Source: Alteromonas sp. 5E99-2
Lineage (GTDB): Bacteria; Pseudomonadota; Gammaproteobacteria; Enterobacterales; Alteromonadaceae
Reading direction: 5' to 3'
DNA length: 39,277 nucleotides
Assembly (NCBI RefSeq): GCF_017368475.1
Contig: NZ_JAFNJE010000018.1
Location: 1-39,277, forward strand
Shown: positions 7,857 through 17,834 of the stretch, piece by piece
Layout: every line of letters begins with the position of its first letter
How positions within the stretch are numbered: position 1 is the stretch's first letter
Notes under the pieces: generated by a model
Seen by the model: the letters and a program-made list of their open reading frames with translations, nothing else
Databases searched by the model: none
Told to the model about the DNA's origin: nothing
Program-made: the position numbers and the translations under genes

Positions 7857-8177
7857 TTGAAAACTAATATAATTAGCGTAAAAACAGTGTTAGCCGCTGT
7901 TGTCTTTAGTGGGTATGTAAGCGCTAACGACAATTCAAAATCAGGTGAAGAAGTCTATAATACTTCATGCATTGGCTGTCATAGCACTGGAGTACTTGGC
8001 GCTCCCAAAGCAAAAGTGACAAGTGATTGGCAACCTTTATTAGATGAAAAAGGGTTTGATACACTTTGGAAAAATTCAATCACAGGCGTTAAAGCGATGC
8101 CTCCCAAAGGAGCATGCGGCTTGTGCTCAGATGATGAAATAAAAGCTGCAATTGAATATATGATCGACGGTATTTAG
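7857..8177 (+). CDS. Cytochrome c5-type periplasmic monohaem cytochrome c
   Basis: The product is 106 residues from TTG 7857, which has GGAG (7848-7851) 5 bases upstream; an earlier in-frame TTG at 7809 lacks such a site. An N-terminal signal peptide (residues 1-23, ending VSA) exports it. The haem-binding motif is CIGCH (C38, C41, H42). The distal ligand is Met81 in MPPKGACGLCSDDE, which also holds the C87/C90 pair characteristic of cytochrome c5. It should carry electrons in the periplasm between bc1-type donors and terminal oxidases or other reductases. It stands alone, upstream of a GGDEF gene on the same strand. Confidence 0.9.
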   Translation: MKTNIISVKTVLAAVVFSGYVSANDNSKSGEEVYNTSCIGCHSTGVLGAPKAKVTSDWQPLLDEKGFDTLWKNSITGVKAMPPKGACGLCSDDEIKAAIEYMIDGI

Positions 8178-8261
8178 CCTATACTATTTAATTCTACAGT
8201 AAGGCTTTTAGGGATAGTCAGTGTTGTATTTGGTTAGCTTTATTCGTTCCCCGTGGTGAGC

Positions 8262-10901
8262 ATGTATAAAACAGAAGAATCGCAAAAGGTAAACACAAGT
8301 CATTTAGGGTCTGAAAATGAGCTATCCGAAGAAGAGCTTCGTGAGCTTGTTCCCCAATTGCAACAAATGACGGTGAAATACAAGCGAGCTGAACGAGTCC
8401 AAAAAGCACTCTTAGATATCTCTGAACTTGCAAGTACCGTAAGTCATTTATCACGATTATATCCCTCTATTCATGAAATTATTGGTGATTTCATGAATGC
8501 TGATAACTTCTTCGTTGCATTTCTTAACCCAGAGCTGCAAGTTTTAGACTTCAGCTATTTTGTCGACGAACACGATGAACAAACCCTAACTCAGATTCCG
8601 ATAGCCGACCTAAACGATGGTGTAACAGGTTACCTTTTAAAATCAGGCCAAAATTTAGTTTTCAAAAAAAATGAATTTGCCAATCTTGTAGAGAAAACCG
8701 GTATAAAACAATTTGGCTCGTTACCTGAGCATTTAATGGGCGTTCCATTGAAGCGGGGCAATCAAGTCATAGGTGCGATGGTAGTCCAGACTTATGATCC
8801 CAATGTGATTTACACAGCTGAAGACTTAGAAGTATTTTCCTTTGTATCACAACACATAGTAACAACAGTTGACCGGGTTAAGCGAAGTGAATTAACTGAA
8901 AGAACCATTCGCGAAAGAACCCGACAACTGCGAGAAATTAACGACGATCTACAAGAAGAAATTTTAGAACGCCAACGCATTGAATCTTTACAAAAAGCGT
9001 TGTTCGAAATATCCGAGTTGTCCGCAGCATTAGACGACGATATGAACGCTTTTTATGCTCAACTCCACGAGATTCTGAAGCGATTAATGAGCGCTCCGAA
9101 CTGTTATATTGCCTTGCTAGACAAACAGCGCGAAAACTTAGAGTTTCCTTATTACAGCGATACCACTGAAGCGCAACCGACAAAGCGTACATTAGGCTTA
9201 GGGTTAACTGAATTAGTCATCCGCACCAAACAAGCTGAGTTGGTGAATTCAACACGAGTACTTGAACTTGCCGAATCAGGTAATTTAGAAGTCCCTATTG
9301 CGCAAAGCGTACTAACAGAATCAATAACTTGGCTAGGCTCACCTTTAATTGTGGAAAACCAAATTGAAGGCGTCATTGCCATTCAAAGTTATGGCACGCA
9401 AGCCTCTTATACAAGTAAAGATTTAGAGCTTCTAAAGTTTGTATCTCATCACATTGCTTCTGCTATCGAAAGAAAGAAAAAAGCAGAAGAAATACAAACT
9501 CATAATGCCGAATTAGAAATGCGAGTTCAGGTTCGTACTGAAGAACTAGATAGCGCCAACCAAGTGCTAAAAAAGCAAATTGAAGAGCGTAAAAAAATTG
9601 AGTTAAAACTTATTCACGACGCCCACCACGATTCACTAACAGGCTTGCCAAATAGAAGCATGTTCAACAGTCGTTTGGATTTGGCGATTGCGAGTAAAAA
9701 ACGGCGCCCCGAGTCGTTGTTCGCAGTCCTTTTCATTGATTTAGACCGTTTCAAAGTAATTAACGACACTCTTGGCCACCATGCTGGTGACGAATTTTTA
9801 ATAGAAGTTTCAAAACGTATTTCTGAATGTATACGAGGTCACGACTTGTTGGCGCGACTGGGCGGTGATGAATTTGTCGTGTTATTGGACTGTTTTGAAG
9901 ATTGCTTAGATGTAGAGGTGATAGCCAACCGTATTATTACCAGTGTGTCAAAACCCTTTGTTTTAGATAGCAAAGATATGTACTCCGGTGCAAGTATTGG
10001 TATTACACCATTAGATGTATTTTATAATAGCGCAGAAGAAGTAATACGAGACGCAGATGCAGCTATGTATCAAGCGAAGAACCAAGGCCGAGGCCGTTTC
10101 GTTGTGTTTGACAAAAGCATGCGTGAGCGTTTACTTGAAGAAATGGAAATGGAGACCCAGCTTCGTCAAACCATGAGCCATAGTGGATTCAGTAAATATG
10201 TGCAGCCCGTCGTGGCATTGCCCAGTACGATGCCGGCTTATCACGAGTTTTACCTGGTTTGGGAACATCCAACATTAGGCTCTATCTCCAGAGAACAATT
10301 CCGTCAGGTTGTTGAGCACAGTGGCTTAACTATTGAGCTTGATTTGTATCAATTAAAAAGCGCATGTGACTATATTAAAAAAACAGGTACTAGTATTAAA
10401 AAAATTGCCGTCAATATGTCTATCAAGCACTTGTTGCAGCACTCCTTTGTTAGCAAAATTTTAGATGAAATAGCTTCCAACGGGTTATCACCTAAACAAC
10501 TCGTTTTTGAATTTGATGAAAATGACTTAAACCATCGCTCTCAATTGATTTTGCCCGCTATAAAAAAATTAAAGCGTGCAGGGATTACTTTAGTGTTAGA
10601 TAACTTTGGTAGTGGCCTTGCTTCATTGAGTTATTTATTTTCTTACCCCTTTGATTTTATTAAGGTCGATCATCGCTTTATAAAATCATTACCTCGTTCT
10701 CAGCGTAATTTAAAGCTTATTCAGTCGATTATGCTTATTTCTGAACATTTACACTTTGACGTGATTGCTGATGGTATTGTTACCCAATCACAGTTAGACG
10801 CCTTAACCGAAATAGGCAGTAAGTTCGCTCAAGGTAGTTTGCTTTTCCCTGCGGAGTTAATTGAAACCTCTAACTGCGCAATATTAAAAAATGAAGACTA
10901 G
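8262..10901 (+). CDS. GAF-GAF-GGDEF-EAL protein; diguanylate cyclase with degenerate EAL
   Basis: This c-di-GMP protein has about 879 residues. An N-terminal coiled region is followed by two related GAF sensor domains (roughly 45-205 and 240-400), each introduced by a 'KALLDISELA / KALFEISELS' helix. A coiled coil (about 405-450) leads to GGDEF. The cyclase signature RLGGDEFVVLL is intact and an inhibitory I-site RGHD lies five residues before it. The EAL half is eroded: EFYLVWEHP instead of EALxRW, FEFDEND instead of LEITE, LDNFGSG instead of DDFGTG, and ADG instead of AEG. It is probably a cyclase with a regulatory, non-catalytic EAL. There are no membrane segments, so it is cytosolic. GTG codons at 8253 and 8256 are alternative starts. 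Confidence 0.9.
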   Translation: MYKTEESQKVNTSHLGSENELSEEELRELVPQLQQMTVKYKRAERVQKALLDISELASTVSHLSRLYPSIHEIIGDFMNADNFFVAFLNPELQVLDFSYFVDEHDEQTLTQIPIADLNDGVTGYLLKSGQNLVFKKNEFANLVEKTGIKQFGSLPEHLMGVPLKRGNQVIGAMVVQTYDPNVIYTAEDLEVFSFVSQHIVTTVDRVKRSELTERTIRERTRQLREINDDLQEEILERQRIESLQKALFEISELSAALDDDMNAFYAQLHEILKRLMSAPNCYIALLDKQRENLEFPYYSDTTEAQPTKRTLGLGLTELVIRTKQAELVNSTRVLELAESGNLEVPIAQSVLTESITWLGSPLIVENQIEGVIAIQSYGTQASYTSKDLELLKFVSHHIASAIERKKKAEEIQTHNAELEMRVQVRTEELDSANQVLKKQIEERKKIELKLIHDAHHDSLTGLPNRSMFNSRLDLAIASKKRRPESLFAVLFIDLDRFKVINDTLGHHAGDEFLIEVSKRISECIRGHDLLARLGGDEFVVLLDCFEDCLDVEVIANRIITSVSKPFVLDSKDMYSGASIGITPLDVFYNSAEEVIRDADAAMYQAKNQGRGRFVVFDKSMRERLLEEMEMETQLRQTMSHSGFSKYVQPVVALPSTMPAYHEFYLVWEHPTLGSISREQFRQVVEHSGLTIELDLYQLKSACDYIKKTGTSIKKIAVNMSIKHLLQHSFVSKILDEIASNGLSPKQLVFEFDENDLNHRSQLILPAIKKLKRAGITLVLDNFGSGLASLSYLFSYPFDFIKVDHRFIKSLPRSQRNLKLIQSIMLISEHLHFDVIADGIVTQSQLDALTEIGSKFAQGSLLFPAELIETSNCAILKNED

Positions 10902-10907
10902 TTAAGC

Positions 10908-12920
10908 CTATTTCCCCAACATGTTACGTAAATTGGCAATACTGGTCTGCCCCTTGGCTTGGCGCTCCTCACCACTGACTTTCTTCTTTTTATCTAACCA
11001 CTCCACATCATCCACTGGCAACTCGTACAAAAAACGGCTTGGCTCAGGTTGAATAATTTCTCCGTATTGGCGGCGCTCTCTAGTTAAACTAAAGGTAAGT
11101 TCTTTCATTGCTCTAGTAATTCCCACGTAAGCCAAGCGACGCTCTTCGTCTACGTTATCTTCATCAATGCTCGACTGGTGAGGCAGTAACCCTTCTTCCA
11201 TACCAACCAAATACACATAGGAAAACTCTAGCCCTTTAGACGCGTGTAATGTCATCAGTTGGACTTGATCAGCATCTTCGTCATCCTCGCCCCGCTCCAT
11301 CATGTCTCTCAAAATAAAACGGTTCACAGCCTCTTGTAGGGTCATTGGCGGTTCTAGTTCATTCCCTTCTAGCATGTCTTTCAACCAACCAAATAACGTG
11401 CTGATATTACGCATCGCCATTTCAGCTGCTTTCGGAGTCGTACTGGTTTCATACAACCAAGATTCGTAATTAGATGATTTAATGAGATCCCTGACGCTTT
11501 CATTGGCATCACCGCGCACAACATTATCGGACAAGTTGACTATCCACTGCACAAAACTCTGTACGGCATGCAAGGATTTCCCCGACAGCACAGATGGCAA
11601 GGCATCATGGGCCGCGGCTTCAAACAGAGAGACTCCCAGTTCATTTGAGAAGTTACCCAATTTTTCCAACGTAGCACGACCTATACCTCTCGAGGGCGTG
11701 TTTATTACGCGTAGCAATGCATTGTCATCATCCTGGTTCACCAATAGTCGCAAATACGCCATGATGTCTTTTATTTCTGCACGACCGAAAAACGACGTTC
11801 CGCCACTAATCTTGTAAGGAATTCGATTGCTCATAAGTAACTTTTCAAATAAACGGCTTTGGTGGTTTCCTCTGTACAAAATGGCGTAATCGCGATAGTT
11901 GGTACGATTCATAAATTTATGAGCAATTAATTCTGCGATGACTTTTTCGGCTTCGTTGTCTTCGTTTTTTGCGATAACCACTTTTAACGTTTCGCCATAT
12001 TGATGTTCACTAAACAGGCTTTTATCGAACAGATGCGGGTTATTTTGAATAAGAATATTGGCGCAATGCAGTATTCGCCCAGAAGAACGGTAATTTTGTT
12101 CTAGTTTAATTACATTTAGACGCGGAAAATCCTGTTGTAAAAGTTTAAGGTTTTTCGGCTGAGCACCTCGCCAACTATAAACAGACTGGTCATCGTCACC
12201 CACCACAGTAAAGCGAGCTCGCTCCCCAACTAAATACTTAATAAGTTCGTACTGACTGGTATTGGTATCTTGGTATTCGTCCACCAGTAAGTACTGAATT
12301 CGGGTTTGCCAGAGCTGGCGTATTTCTGCACTGGATTTAAGCAACAAGGTTGGCAGCATAATAAGATCATCAAAATCGAGCGCATTGTAGGCTTTTAAGT
12401 GATTTTGATATTGCTTGTAGTAGCCCGCAAACGCTTTCTCCCCATCAGAGCTTGCCTGCTTTAATAACGCGTCAGGACTACTTAAGTCGTTTTTCCAGTT
12501 AGAAATAGTCGATAACAATAGAGACAACTGGTCTTTGTCTCCGTCGAAGTCGTGTTCAGTTAAATCTTTCAGTAATGCTAAGCTATCTTTGTCATCGAAT
12601 AATGAAAAACCTGCTTTTAACCCTAATGCAGGTAAGTGTTTTTTAATGATATCTAAACCCAAGGTATGAAACGTGCTTACTTTCAAGCCTCGTGCTTCTT
12701 TTTTACCCAAGGTTTGACCCACCCGCTCTTTCATTTCCCGAGCAGCTTTATTGGTAAAGGTAACCGCAACAATACGCCTTGCGGGTATATCGCACTGCCT
12801 AACCAAATGAGCAATTTTATTGGTAATAACGCGGGTTTTACCACTACCTGCACCGGCCAATACCAAACATGGGCCAGAGATATATTCTACGGCAGATTGT
12901 TGAGCTGGGTTTAACTTCAT
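10908..12920 (-). CDS. rep: ATP-dependent DNA helicase Rep
   Basis: This superfamily 1A 3'-5' helicase has 670 residues (E. coli Rep has 673). It has Q motif and Walker A ([19 protein letters not shown] 22-29), motif II DEYQDTN, motif [16 protein letters not shown] and motif [14 protein letters not shown]. Motifs V and VI are [19 protein letters not shown] and [13 protein letters not shown]. In E. coli it clears proteins ahead of the replisome and helps restart forks. The size and the start MKLNPAQQ favour Rep over UvrD. It is convergent with the GGDEF gene (6 bases between stops) and divergent from ubiK (75 bases). Confidence 0.96.
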   Translation of the reverse strand: MKLNPAQQSAVEYISGPCLVLAGAGSGKTRVITNKIAHLVRQCDIPARRIVAVTFTNKAAREMKERVGQTLGKKEARGLKVSTFHTLGLDIIKKHLPALGLKAGFSLFDDKDSLALLKDLTEHDFDGDKDQLSLLLSTISNWKNDLSSPDALLKQASSDGEKAFAGYYKQYQNHLKAYNALDFDDLIMLPTLLLKSSAEIRQLWQTRIQYLLVDEYQDTNTSQYELIKYLVGERARFTVVGDDDQSVYSWRGAQPKNLKLLQQDFPRLNVIKLEQNYRSSGRILHCANILIQNNPHLFDKSLFSEHQYGETLKVVIAKNEDNEAEKVIAELIAHKFMNRTNYRDYAILYRGNHQSRLFEKLLMSNRIPYKISGGTSFFGRAEIKDIMAYLRLLVNQDDDNALLRVINTPSRGIGRATLEKLGNFSNELGVSLFEAAAHDALPSVLSGKSLHAVQSFVQWIVNLSDNVVRGDANESVRDLIKSSNYESWLYETSTTPKAAEMAMRNISTLFGWLKDMLEGNELEPPMTLQEAVNRFILRDMMERGEDDEDADQVQLMTLHASKGLEFSYVYLVGMEEGLLPHQSSIDEDNVDEERRLAYVGITRAMKELTFSLTRERRQYGEIIQPEPSRFLYELPVDDVEWLDKKKKVSGEERQAKGQTSIANLRNMLGK

Positions 12921-12995
12921 GCTGGTATCCGAATGGTCATGGTTTTAAAATTGCCGTATTGTAATGCCATACACAACAATTAATAGGTGTGAAAC

Positions 12996-13253
12996 ATGCT
13001 TAACCCAAAAAAACTTGAAGAGCTTGCCAAGCAAATTTCTGATGCAGTGCCTCCTGGCGTGCGTAACATGGCCGGAGAAGCCGAATCAAAAATCAAGCAC
13101 ATACTACAAGCTCAACTAAGTAAACTCGACTTGGTCACCCGAGAAGAGTTTGATGTTCAAAACCAAGTGCTAATACGTACGAGAGAAAAAGTCGACGCCC
13201 TTGAAAAACGTCTTGATGCACTATTATCAGAGCAAACCAACGACAATACCTAG
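12996..13253 (+). CDS. ubiK: Ubiquinone biosynthesis accessory factor UbiK (BMFP/YqiC family)
   Basis: The 85-residue protein belongs to the BMFP/YqiC family. It has an amphipathic N-terminal half (LEELAKQISDAVPPGVRNM) and a C-terminal coiled coil (VTREEFDVQNQVLIRTREKV, then ALEKRLDALLSE). UbiK assists the late, oxygen-dependent steps of ubiquinone synthesis together with UbiJ and binds membranes through its helix. Its location beside ubiA and ubiC supports the assignment. Its last 27 bases overlap the 3' end of ubiA on the opposite strand, so the two transcripts are complementary there. Confidence 0.88.
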   Translation: MLNPKKLEELAKQISDAVPPGVRNMAGEAESKIKHILQAQLSKLDLVTREEFDVQNQVLIRTREKVDALEKRLDALLSEQTNDNT

Positions 13254-14084
13254 CCAAATAATGGCGCCAATATAGTGATTATTTAAAAATCCATTAAACA
13301 GCGCTGTTTTGTCTCGTCCTCTGGCTTTCCAGAGGATGATAGCAAAGCCAATGAATGCACCAACTAGCCCTAAATAAGCATAGTGATTTAAGTTGTTTAT
13401 GCTAAATACCCATCCGAGTATGCACAACGTCATAAGTTGTAAAAGTGAAATAATAAGCAGATCATAACGGCCAAATGCAATGGCTGTTGATTTAATGCCT
13501 ACTTTCAAATCGTCGTCTCTGTCGACCATAGCGTAATAGGTGTCATAAGCGATGGTCCAGCATACATTAGCCAAAAATAACAACCACGCCCACAAAGGAA
13601 CCGTTTCTGTAATCGCCATCGCTGCCATAGGTATGGCCCAGCCATATGCCGCACCTAATACAACTTGGGGATAATGAGTATAACGCTTCATAAAAGGGTA
13701 GCTCGCTGCCAGAATTAACGCTCCCACAGACAAGGCAATGGTTTGCCAATTCAGTAAAAGCACTAAAACCAAAGCAACGGTTATCAAACATCCAAACAGT
13801 ATAAGTGCTTCGCGACTAGAGACCGTGCCTATTGCTAGTGGACGTTGAGATGTTCGCTCCACTTGACCATCTACATTCCTGTCGGCGTAGTCATTGATAA
13901 CGCAACCAGCAGAACGCATTACAACTACGCCAGCAAGAAAAATAAGCAAAATATTAAGCGGCGGCGCTCCTTCAGAAGATAAAAACAACGACCACAAGGT
14001 AGGCCACATCAATAAATAAATGCCTATGGGCCTGTCGAGCCTCATTAACTGCATTAGTGCTAGCGATTTTTGGGTACTTGCCAT
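13227..14084 (-). CDS. ubiA: 4-hydroxybenzoate octaprenyltransferase
   Basis: This 285-residue integral membrane prenyltransferase has eight or nine helices. Both aspartate-rich Mg-diphosphate motifs are present: NDYADRNVDGQVERT (64-78) and YYAMVDRDDDLKVG near residue 193. It attaches the polyprenyl tail to 4-hydroxybenzoate, the second committed step of ubiquinone synthesis, at the inner membrane. ubiC ends 9 bases upstream, giving the classic ubiCA operon. The 3' end overlaps ubiK on the other strand. Confidence 0.95.
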   Translation of the reverse strand: MASTQKSLALMQLMRLDRPIGIYLLMWPTLWSLFLSSEGAPPLNILLIFLAGVVVMRSAGCVINDYADRNVDGQVERTSQRPLAIGTVSSREALILFGCLITVALVLVLLLNWQTIALSVGALILAASYPFMKRYTHYPQVVLGAAYGWAIPMAAMAITETVPLWAWLLFLANVCWTIAYDTYYAMVDRDDDLKVGIKSTAIAFGRYDLLIISLLQLMTLCILGWVFSINNLNHYAYLGLVGAFIGFAIILWKARGRDKTALFNGFLNNHYIGAIIWLGIVVGLL

Positions 14085-14093
14085 TGTCTTCTC

Positions 14094-14642
14094 TTATTTA
14101 TAGGCGGGTGATTCTGGTAGAAACACTTCTGCCACTAAAACATCAAAATCGCCTCGTCGAAACGAGCTACGCCTGCCATGTAATACTTGATCGTCATCAG
14201 ATAGCGAAACCAGTTCTGAAAAATGCTTTGCTTTTACAGACGTAAGGTCAAAATCACTTCGGATAAACCGTTTGTCGTTAAACAACTGCCTACCTAAAGG
14301 TGCACTTCCCATAGTGTTCCATTCACCATTAGCCAATTTCGAAGGAATGATAGAGCGTGCGAACACCCAAGGCACTTCATCTGCCAATAAGACAACTTCG
14401 CGAACGTTATACTCAGACTCAGAAAAAAGTAAACGCTCACTTTCACACCGATGAATAGGTTTCTCTCCTTGCCCCAATAACCTGACACTAAAATGTGTAC
14501 AGTGCGATTCGATACGCTCGGTTAGAGAACCCGTATCAATTAGCCATTCAGCTAACTGAGTATTTAAATCTGTGCTTATGCTATACGGACGCCAAGTGAC
14601 ATCGAGTCCGGTAGGAAAGTGTTGCATGTATGACCACACCAT
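14094..14642 (-). CDS. ubiC: Chorismate pyruvate-lyase
   Basis: This 182-residue UbiC-family protein converts chorismate to 4-hydroxybenzoate and pyruvate in the cytoplasm, supplying UbiA. Recognisable parts are WLIDTGSLTERIESHCTHFS (residues 34-53), the REVVLLADEVPWVFARSIIP block and the C-terminal LGRQLFND / FSELV region. E. coli UbiC is slightly shorter. The start is ATG 14642; an in-frame ATG 15 bases later is a possible alternative. The gene is first in the ubiCA operon and divergent from the FliL-like gene. Confidence 0.93.
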   Translation of the reverse strand: MVWSYMQHFPTGLDVTWRPYSISTDLNTQLAEWLIDTGSLTERIESHCTHFSVRLLGQGEKPIHRCESERLLFSESEYNVREVVLLADEVPWVFARSIIPSKLANGEWNTMGSAPLGRQLFNDKRFIRSDFDLTSVKAKHFSELVSLSDDDQVLHGRRSSFRRGDFDVLVAEVFLPESPAYK

Positions 14643-14728
14643 TTATTTTCTGAGTGTTACTGTGCAGAAATTGAAATCCTAGTATATCATTGAAGTACAT
14701 AATTGATATTTACAAAGTCTACAGAATC

Positions 14729-15127
14729 ATGAAATTTGCCGCTATAGCTAGTTTAATTTTAATTTTGGTTATGAATACCAAGGTTGCCAATGCTCAAGCT
14801 GAAATAGGTTATTTAAGTCTAGAGCCTGAAATCGTTACCAACTATACAGGCAGTACCGCTAAGAAACTTGGCTATGTGAGAGTAAGTATCGAACTTATGA
14901 TACATGACCTAGATCAACTTGAAATTGCTGAGCATCACTTACCCTTATTAAGAGCCACGGCAATTGAAATTTTTGGCAACCAGCCTGAAGATAAAGTTAA
15001 ATCTCTGACTGGCCGTGAAGACATTCGTTTAAGCATAAAAACCAAGCTGCAAGAACTAATGACACAAGAAACAGGCTCAGAAATAGTCAAAGATGTAATT
15101 TTTACTAAGTATTTACAGCAGGGTTAA
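14729..15127 (+). CDS. FliL-like secreted or membrane-anchored protein
   Basis: From ATG 14729 the product is 132 residues, with an N-terminal hydrophobic segment or signal sequence (MKFAAIASLILILVMNTKVA). The following domain has FliL-family character: YLSLEPEIVTNY, then GYVRVSIELMIHD, LRATAIEIFGNQ and the final 'VKDVIFTKYLQQG', matching FliL's '...V.dVyFTefviQ'. FliL supports the flagellar stator. This copy is outside any flagellar cluster and next to ubiC, so it is a paralogue of unknown role. A TTG at 14690 would give a longer form without an obvious signal, so the ATG is preferred. Confidence 0.7.
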   Translation: MKFAAIASLILILVMNTKVANAQAEIGYLSLEPEIVTNYTGSTAKKLGYVRVSIELMIHDLDQLEIAEHHLPLLRATAIEIFGNQPEDKVKSLTGREDIRLSIKTKLQELMTQETGSEIVKDVIFTKYLQQG

Positions 15128-15144
15128 TGCTAACTCTTCGTAGT

Positions 15145-15456
15145 TTATTCACCATCAACTGGAAAATGTAACCGCCAAAATTCGAAACCACCATCGACAC
15201 TGGCAACGTTTTTCAGCCCTTGTGACGCTAAGTATTCCGCAGCTTGTTGACTAGAGTGACCGTGATAACACATTACGGCCACCTTCTGATTCGCCTCTGT
15301 TTGGGCTAAAAAATCACTCAAGTTTTCATTGTTTAAAGCAATAGAGTTATCAACTCGGGACAATGAAAACGCTTGAGGATCTCGAATATCGACAACGGTC
15401 CACTCGTCTCTTTGTTCATGGAGTGCTTCACAAGAAATGTGAGAGTAACTTTTCAT
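15145..15456 (-). CDS. glpE: Thiosulfate sulfurtransferase GlpE (single-domain rhodanese)
   Basis: This 103-residue single rhodanese domain has the active-site loop CYHGHSS with Cys63 as the persulfide carrier, closely resembling E. coli GlpE (CYHGNSS). VDIRDPQAFSLSRVDNSIAL (22-41) and VDGGFEFWR complete the fold. It transfers sulfane sulfur from thiosulfate to cyanide or thioredoxin in vitro and is cytoplasmic. It begins 13 bases after tdh with a good ribosome site (AGGAAGAG), so it is probably the third gene of a kbl-tdh-glpE operon. That setting differs from E. coli, where glpE lies with glpG and glpR. Confidence 0.88.
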   Translation of the reverse strand: MKSYSHISCEALHEQRDEWTVVDIRDPQAFSLSRVDNSIALNNENLSDFLAQTEANQKVAVMCYHGHSSQQAAEYLASQGLKNVASVDGGFEFWRLHFPVDGE

Positions 15457-15469
15457 AACATGCTCTTCC

Positions 15470-16492
15470 TTACCAATTTAAAATGACTTTACCCGACTGC
15501 CCAGACCCCATCACATCAAAGCCTTCTTGAAAGTCGTTAATATCAAACTGGTGAGTAATAATAGGCCCCAGCTCTAAACCACTTTGTAGTAGCGACGCCA
15601 TTTTATACCAAGTTTCGAACATTTCCCGCCCATAAATGCCTTTTATTGTTAATCCTTTGAAAATCACGTCATTCCAATTGATCGCAACATCATTTGGCGG
15701 AATACCTAACATCGCGATTTTCCCTCCGTTATTCATGGTGTCGAGCATACCTCGAAATGCTGAGGGAACACCTGACATTTCTAACCCTACATCGAAGCCT
15801 TCAGCCATGTCTAAATCATGCATGACATCAACTAACTGAGTATTACTGACATTTACAGCACGGGTTGCACCCATTTTTTCTGCAAGTTCAAGGCGATAAG
15901 CGTTCACATCGGTAATCACTACGTTGCGTGCACCTGCATGTTTAGCAATGGCAACCGCCATAATACCAATAGGACCAGCCCCTGTGATCAATACGTCTTC
16001 ACCCACTAAATCATAAGTTAGGGTTGTGTGCACCGCATTGCCAAAAGGGTCAAAAATAGAGGCCAAATCATCACTAATATTATCGGGGATTTTAAACGCG
16101 TTGAATGCCGGAATAACTAAATACTCTGCAAATGCGCCTTGTCTATTAACACCAACACCTTGGGTATTTCGGCACAAATGACGACGACCCGCACGGCAGT
16201 TTCTACAATGCCCACAGGTAATATGCCCTTCCCCTGATACCCTATCTCCTTTTTCAAAGCCTTGAACTTCTTGGCCCATGTCCACAACTTCACCTACATA
16301 TTCATGACCAACAATCATAGGTACAGGGATGGTATTTTGTGACCACTCATCCCAGTTATAAATATGCATATCGGTGCCGCAAATTGCGGTTTTTCGAATT
16401 TTAATCAATAGATCGTTATGGCCGACTTTAGGTAATTCAGCTTGGTGCAACCATATTCCTGGTTTTGCGTGTAACTTGGCTAGGGACTTCAT
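15470..16492 (-). CDS. tdh: L-threonine 3-dehydrogenase
   Basis: The 340-residue zinc-dependent MDR dehydrogenase oxidises threonine to 2-amino-3-ketobutyrate with NAD (E. coli Tdh has 341). The catalytic zinc site is C38, H63 and E64 ([21 protein letters not shown]). The structural zinc cysteines are C93, C96, C99 and C107. The NAD fold is near residue 170 ([20 protein letters not shown]). Its ATG overlaps the kbl stop by 4 bases, coupling the two steps of threonine catabolism. Confidence 0.97.
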   Translation of the reverse strand: MKSLAKLHAKPGIWLHQAELPKVGHNDLLIKIRKTAICGTDMHIYNWDEWSQNTIPVPMIVGHEYVGEVVDMGQEVQGFEKGDRVSGEGHITCGHCRNCRAGRRHLCRNTQGVGVNRQGAFAEYLVIPAFNAFKIPDNISDDLASIFDPFGNAVHTTLTYDLVGEDVLITGAGPIGIMAVAIAKHAGARNVVITDVNAYRLELAEKMGATRAVNVSNTQLVDVMHDLDMAEGFDVGLEMSGVPSAFRGMLDTMNNGGKIAMLGIPPNDVAINWNDVIFKGLTIKGIYGREMFETWYKMASLLQSGLELGPIITHQFDINDFQEGFDVMGSGQSGKVILNW

Positions 16493-17685
16493 TGAATGAC
16501 TCCCAATGTTTTACCCACTTTGATAAAGGCATCAACGGCTTTATCCACTTGCTCAAGGGTATGTCCTGCAGACATTTGAGTACGAATTCGCGCTTGCTCT
16601 TTAGGTACTACAGGGAAAGAGAAGCCGATGACATAAATACCTTCTTCTAACAAAGCATTAGCCATATTGGTTGCAAGCTTTGCATCGCCTAACATAACAG
16701 GAATTATTGGGTGATCTTTACCGCTCAAAGTAAATCCCGCATCTGACATACGCTGTCTAAAATGTTGTGTATTGCGCCATAATGCAGAACGAAGCGCTTC
16801 ACCTTTCTCCATCATATCGAAGACTTCAAGTGATGCAGTCACAATAGGAGGCGCAACAGAATTAGAAAATAAGTAAGGACGTGAACGCTGGCGCAACCAC
16901 TCTACCACTTGCTTTTTACCTGAAGTGTAACCTCCAGAGGCACCTCCCAAGGCTTTTCCTAATGTTCCGGTGAGAATATCTATCCGTCCCATTACGTCAC
17001 AATACTCATGGCTCCCTTTTCCATTTTCACCAAGAAAACCGGTGGCATGACAATCGTCTACCATTACCAGTGCATCGTACTTTTCAGCTAAATCGCATAC
17101 CCCTGACAAATTGGCAATAACACCATCCATAGAAAATACACCATCGGTAGCAATGATAATGTGTTTGGCATTATCTTCTCTGGCTTTGATTAACTGAGTC
17201 TCTAGTGCAGCCATATCATTGTTTGCATAGCGATAGCGCTTTGCCTTGCTTAACCTAACGCCATCAATGATGCTGGCGTGATTTAGTGCATCAGACACAA
17301 TGGCGTCATCAGGTCCAAGTAGGGTTTCAAATAACCCGCCATTGGCATCAAAACAAGACGGATATAAAATAGTGTCTTCCATACCCAGAAAGTCACTTAT
17401 TTTTTGTTCGAGCGCTTTATGTATATCTTGGGTACCGCAAATAAACCGAACAGAAGCAACGCCAAAACCATGGTCGTCTAACCCTTGTTTAGCGGCACTG
17501 ATAAGTGTGTCGTGGTTAGCTAGCCCTAAATAGTTATTGGCACAAAAATTCAATACAGGTTCAGCATCGCCAACATCTATTTGCGCACTTTGCTGAGAGC
17601 GAATAACCCTTTCTTGTTTATAAAGGCCTGTGTTTTTAAGTTCATCTAACTGAGTGTCTAGTTGTTTGTATAGCGATTTTTGCAT
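16489..17685 (-). CDS. kbl: Glycine C-acetyltransferase (2-amino-3-ketobutyrate CoA ligase)
   Basis: The 398-residue PLP enzyme of the alpha-oxoamine synthase family matches E. coli Kbl in length. The PLP lysine is K244 in [15 protein letters not shown]. Supporting motifs are [18 protein letters not shown] and [16 protein letters not shown]. It cleaves 2-amino-3-ketobutyrate with CoA to glycine and acetyl-CoA. Tdh makes this unstable intermediate, and the two genes overlap by 4 bases. The 149 bases upstream hold its promoter, but I cannot define the boxes confidently. Confidence 0.97.
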   Translation of the reverse strand: MQKSLYKQLDTQLDELKNTGLYKQERVIRSQQSAQIDVGDAEPVLNFCANNYLGLANHDTLISAAKQGLDDHGFGVASVRFICGTQDIHKALEQKISDFLGMEDTILYPSCFDANGGLFETLLGPDDAIVSDALNHASIIDGVRLSKAKRYRYANNDMAALETQLIKAREDNAKHIIIATDGVFSMDGVIANLSGVCDLAEKYDALVMVDDCHATGFLGENGKGSHEYCDVMGRIDILTGTLGKALGGASGGYTSGKKQVVEWLRQRSRPYLFSNSVAPPIVTASLEVFDMMEKGEALRSALWRNTQHFRQRMSDAGFTLSGKDHPIIPVMLGDAKLATNMANALLEEGIYVIGFSFPVVPKEQARIRTQMSAGHTLEQVDKAVDAFIKVGKTLGVIQ

Positions 17686-17834
17686 AATTTTTGCCTAACG
17701 ACTGCCCCAAATTAAGTGCGCAAATCTTACAGCCAAATGGCAAAAACCAGTGAAGTTGCAACGACAACTCCCCTTATATCTGCGACTAATGTCTTTTGTA
17801 AAAATCTACGTGTTATTCAGGAATAGCGAAGGAA

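Noticed and set aside
12666-12914. 82-codon plus-strand ORF inside rep
   Set aside because: Antisense shadow of the conserved Walker A region of Rep, with no ribosome site.
17754-17769. AGTTG-N6-CAACT hairpin between the heptosyltransferase gene and kbl as a terminator
   Set aside because: The stem is only 5 bp and no T-run follows directly.
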